From an uncultured Bacteriovorax sp. (GTDB lineage Bacteria; Bdellovibrionota; Bacteriovoracia; Bacteriovoracales; Bacteriovoracaceae): a stretch of 7,205 nucleotides of DNA. The translations under genes were made by a program, and so were the position numbers. The stretch is taken from the NCBI GenBank assembly GCA_946482295.1, contig CAMLRB010000183.1, forward strand, positions 1 to 7,205, written 5' to 3'. Below the pieces are notes generated by a model, which made no database searches, was not told the origin of the DNA, and saw only the letters and a list, made by a program, of their open reading frames with translations. Shown in pieces: positions 6,510-7,205 of the stretch (position 1 is its first letter; each line of letters opens with the position of its first letter).

Positions 6510-7205
6510 TTTTAAAAAGATTTCTTTTTCTTTTAATAAGTGTAAGTGGGTTGGCTTACTTGTCCATACCATTTATTTTAATAGTTTTAATTTTAACAAT
6601 TTTGAATTTTTGTATTTTTCAACTCAGTGGAATTTTAGTTCCATCATTGCTCCTTTTGCTAAATGTAACCTGTCTCAGTCTAACTAAATTGAATTTTCCC
6701 TTCGAGAATCAAATACAAAATTTTCTTATCCCTTTTAGTTTGTCATTTTATGCATTCAGAGTGTGGAGTCTTTATTTAGATAGAAAGAATAACGAAATTG
6801 TAGAGACATTAAGTTTAATAGATTTTGTATCTTATCTCATGTTTTTACCTACGTTTATTAATGGGCCATTCATTGATTTCAATTCATACCAAGAAGAACT
6901 TAAGAAAAAATTTAAGTTCATGCGAATTCATGAAGCCTTTTTTTTATTTATTAGAGGTTCATTTAAAAAATTTGTCCTGTCTCAAAATATTTATTCACTA
7001 ATAGTAGAAATAAATTTTTCTTTACATAGGTCTAAAGGGGAATTGCTATTGGCGCTTTTCATGAACGTTGTTTATGTAACTATTGATCTAAGTGCTTATA
7101 CTGATTTTGCCCGTGCCTTTGGAAAAGTGCTGGGGTGTGAACTTCCGTTTAATTTTAATCTTTCATTGTTATCAACAAATATTCCCCAGTTTTGGCAACG
7201 TCAGC
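6506..7205 (+). CDS. MBOAT family O-acyltransferase (AlgI/DltB-like), 3' end cut by window edge
   Basis: The first 233 codons of a membrane-bound O-acyltransferase, open to the right edge with no stop. Such enzymes move an acyl group across the inner membrane onto a periplasmic glycan, lipid or protein, as AlgI does for alginate and DltB for teichoic acid. Family landmarks in order are 'IPFSLSFYAFRVW' (75-87), matching the L-P-x-G-I-S-F-Y-T-F segment; 'FLPTFINGPF' (113-122), matching F-F-P-x-x-x-x-G-P-I; 'GSFKKFVLSQN' (151-161); 'IDLSAYTDFARAFG' (193-206), matching Y-x-D-x-S-G-Y-T-D-x-A-x-G; and 'LPFNFN' (213-218), then 'IPQFWQRQ' (226-233), matching D-F-W-R-R-W just before the catalytic His. 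The next codon begins with C, as a His codon would, but it is cut off. At least five hydrophobic segments are visible. The ATG sits in an ATGA overlap with the lipoprotein stop and has no strong ribosome site, so translation is probably coupled. Full length is expected near 450-500 residues. Confidence 0.9.
   Translation, partial: MILKRFLFLLISVSGLAYLSIPFILIVLILTILNFCIFQLSGILVPSLLLLLNVTCLSLTKLNFPFENQIQNFLIPFSLSFYAFRVWSLYLDRKNNEIVETLSLIDFVSYLMFLPTFINGPFIDFNSYQEELKKKFKFMRIHEAFFLFIRGSFKKFVLSQNIYSLIVEINFSLHRSKGELLLALFMNVVYVTIDLSAYTDFARAFGKVLGCELPFNFNLSLLSTNIPQFWQRQ

Overview
This is an AT-rich window with dense bacterial coding and no gene-free stretch longer than 69 bases. It holds seven protein genes: one cut by the left edge, one cut by the right edge, and five complete. 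No RNA gene, insertion sequence, CRISPR array or prophage piece is visible. A lipoprotein with a clear lipobox, a periplasmic-binding-type protein, an MBOAT acyltransferase and an UnbV-type propeller protein suggest a Gram-negative bacterium. The base composition and gene mix would fit a Bdellovibrionota/Bacteriovorax-like organism, but that placement is inference and cannot be proved from this window.

Layout. At the left (2-661, plus) is the C-terminal two thirds of a PhnD-like solute-binding protein. It converges on a family 2 glycosyltransferase (686-1660, minus) with a gap of only 24 bases. About 29 bases separate the glycosyltransferase start from a divergent plus-strand gene series that runs to the right edge: an HprK-related P-loop kinase (1690-2721), a membrane-anchored FG-GAP/ASPIC-UnbV (CRTAC1) propeller protein (2791-4560), an NqrB/RnfD-like polytopic membrane protein of UnbU type (4541-5392), a lipoprotein with an alpha/beta-hydrolase catalytic pattern (5403-6509), and an MBOAT O-acyltransferase (6506 to the edge). 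The last four are tightly packed: 20-base overlap, 10-base gap, then a 4-base ATGA overlap. They are very probably one transcript.

Working together. The most unusual point is the side-by-side UnbV-like and UnbU-like pair. These two families are best known as companions in the conserved enediyne polyketide cassette. Here they sit with no polyketide synthase in view, followed by two envelope enzymes that could transfer or remove acyl groups. My inference is that the four-gene block encodes an inner-membrane/periplasm envelope system, perhaps one that moves and acylates a surface glycan or lipid. The glycosyltransferase and HprK-related kinase may belong to the same locus. The substrate is unknown.
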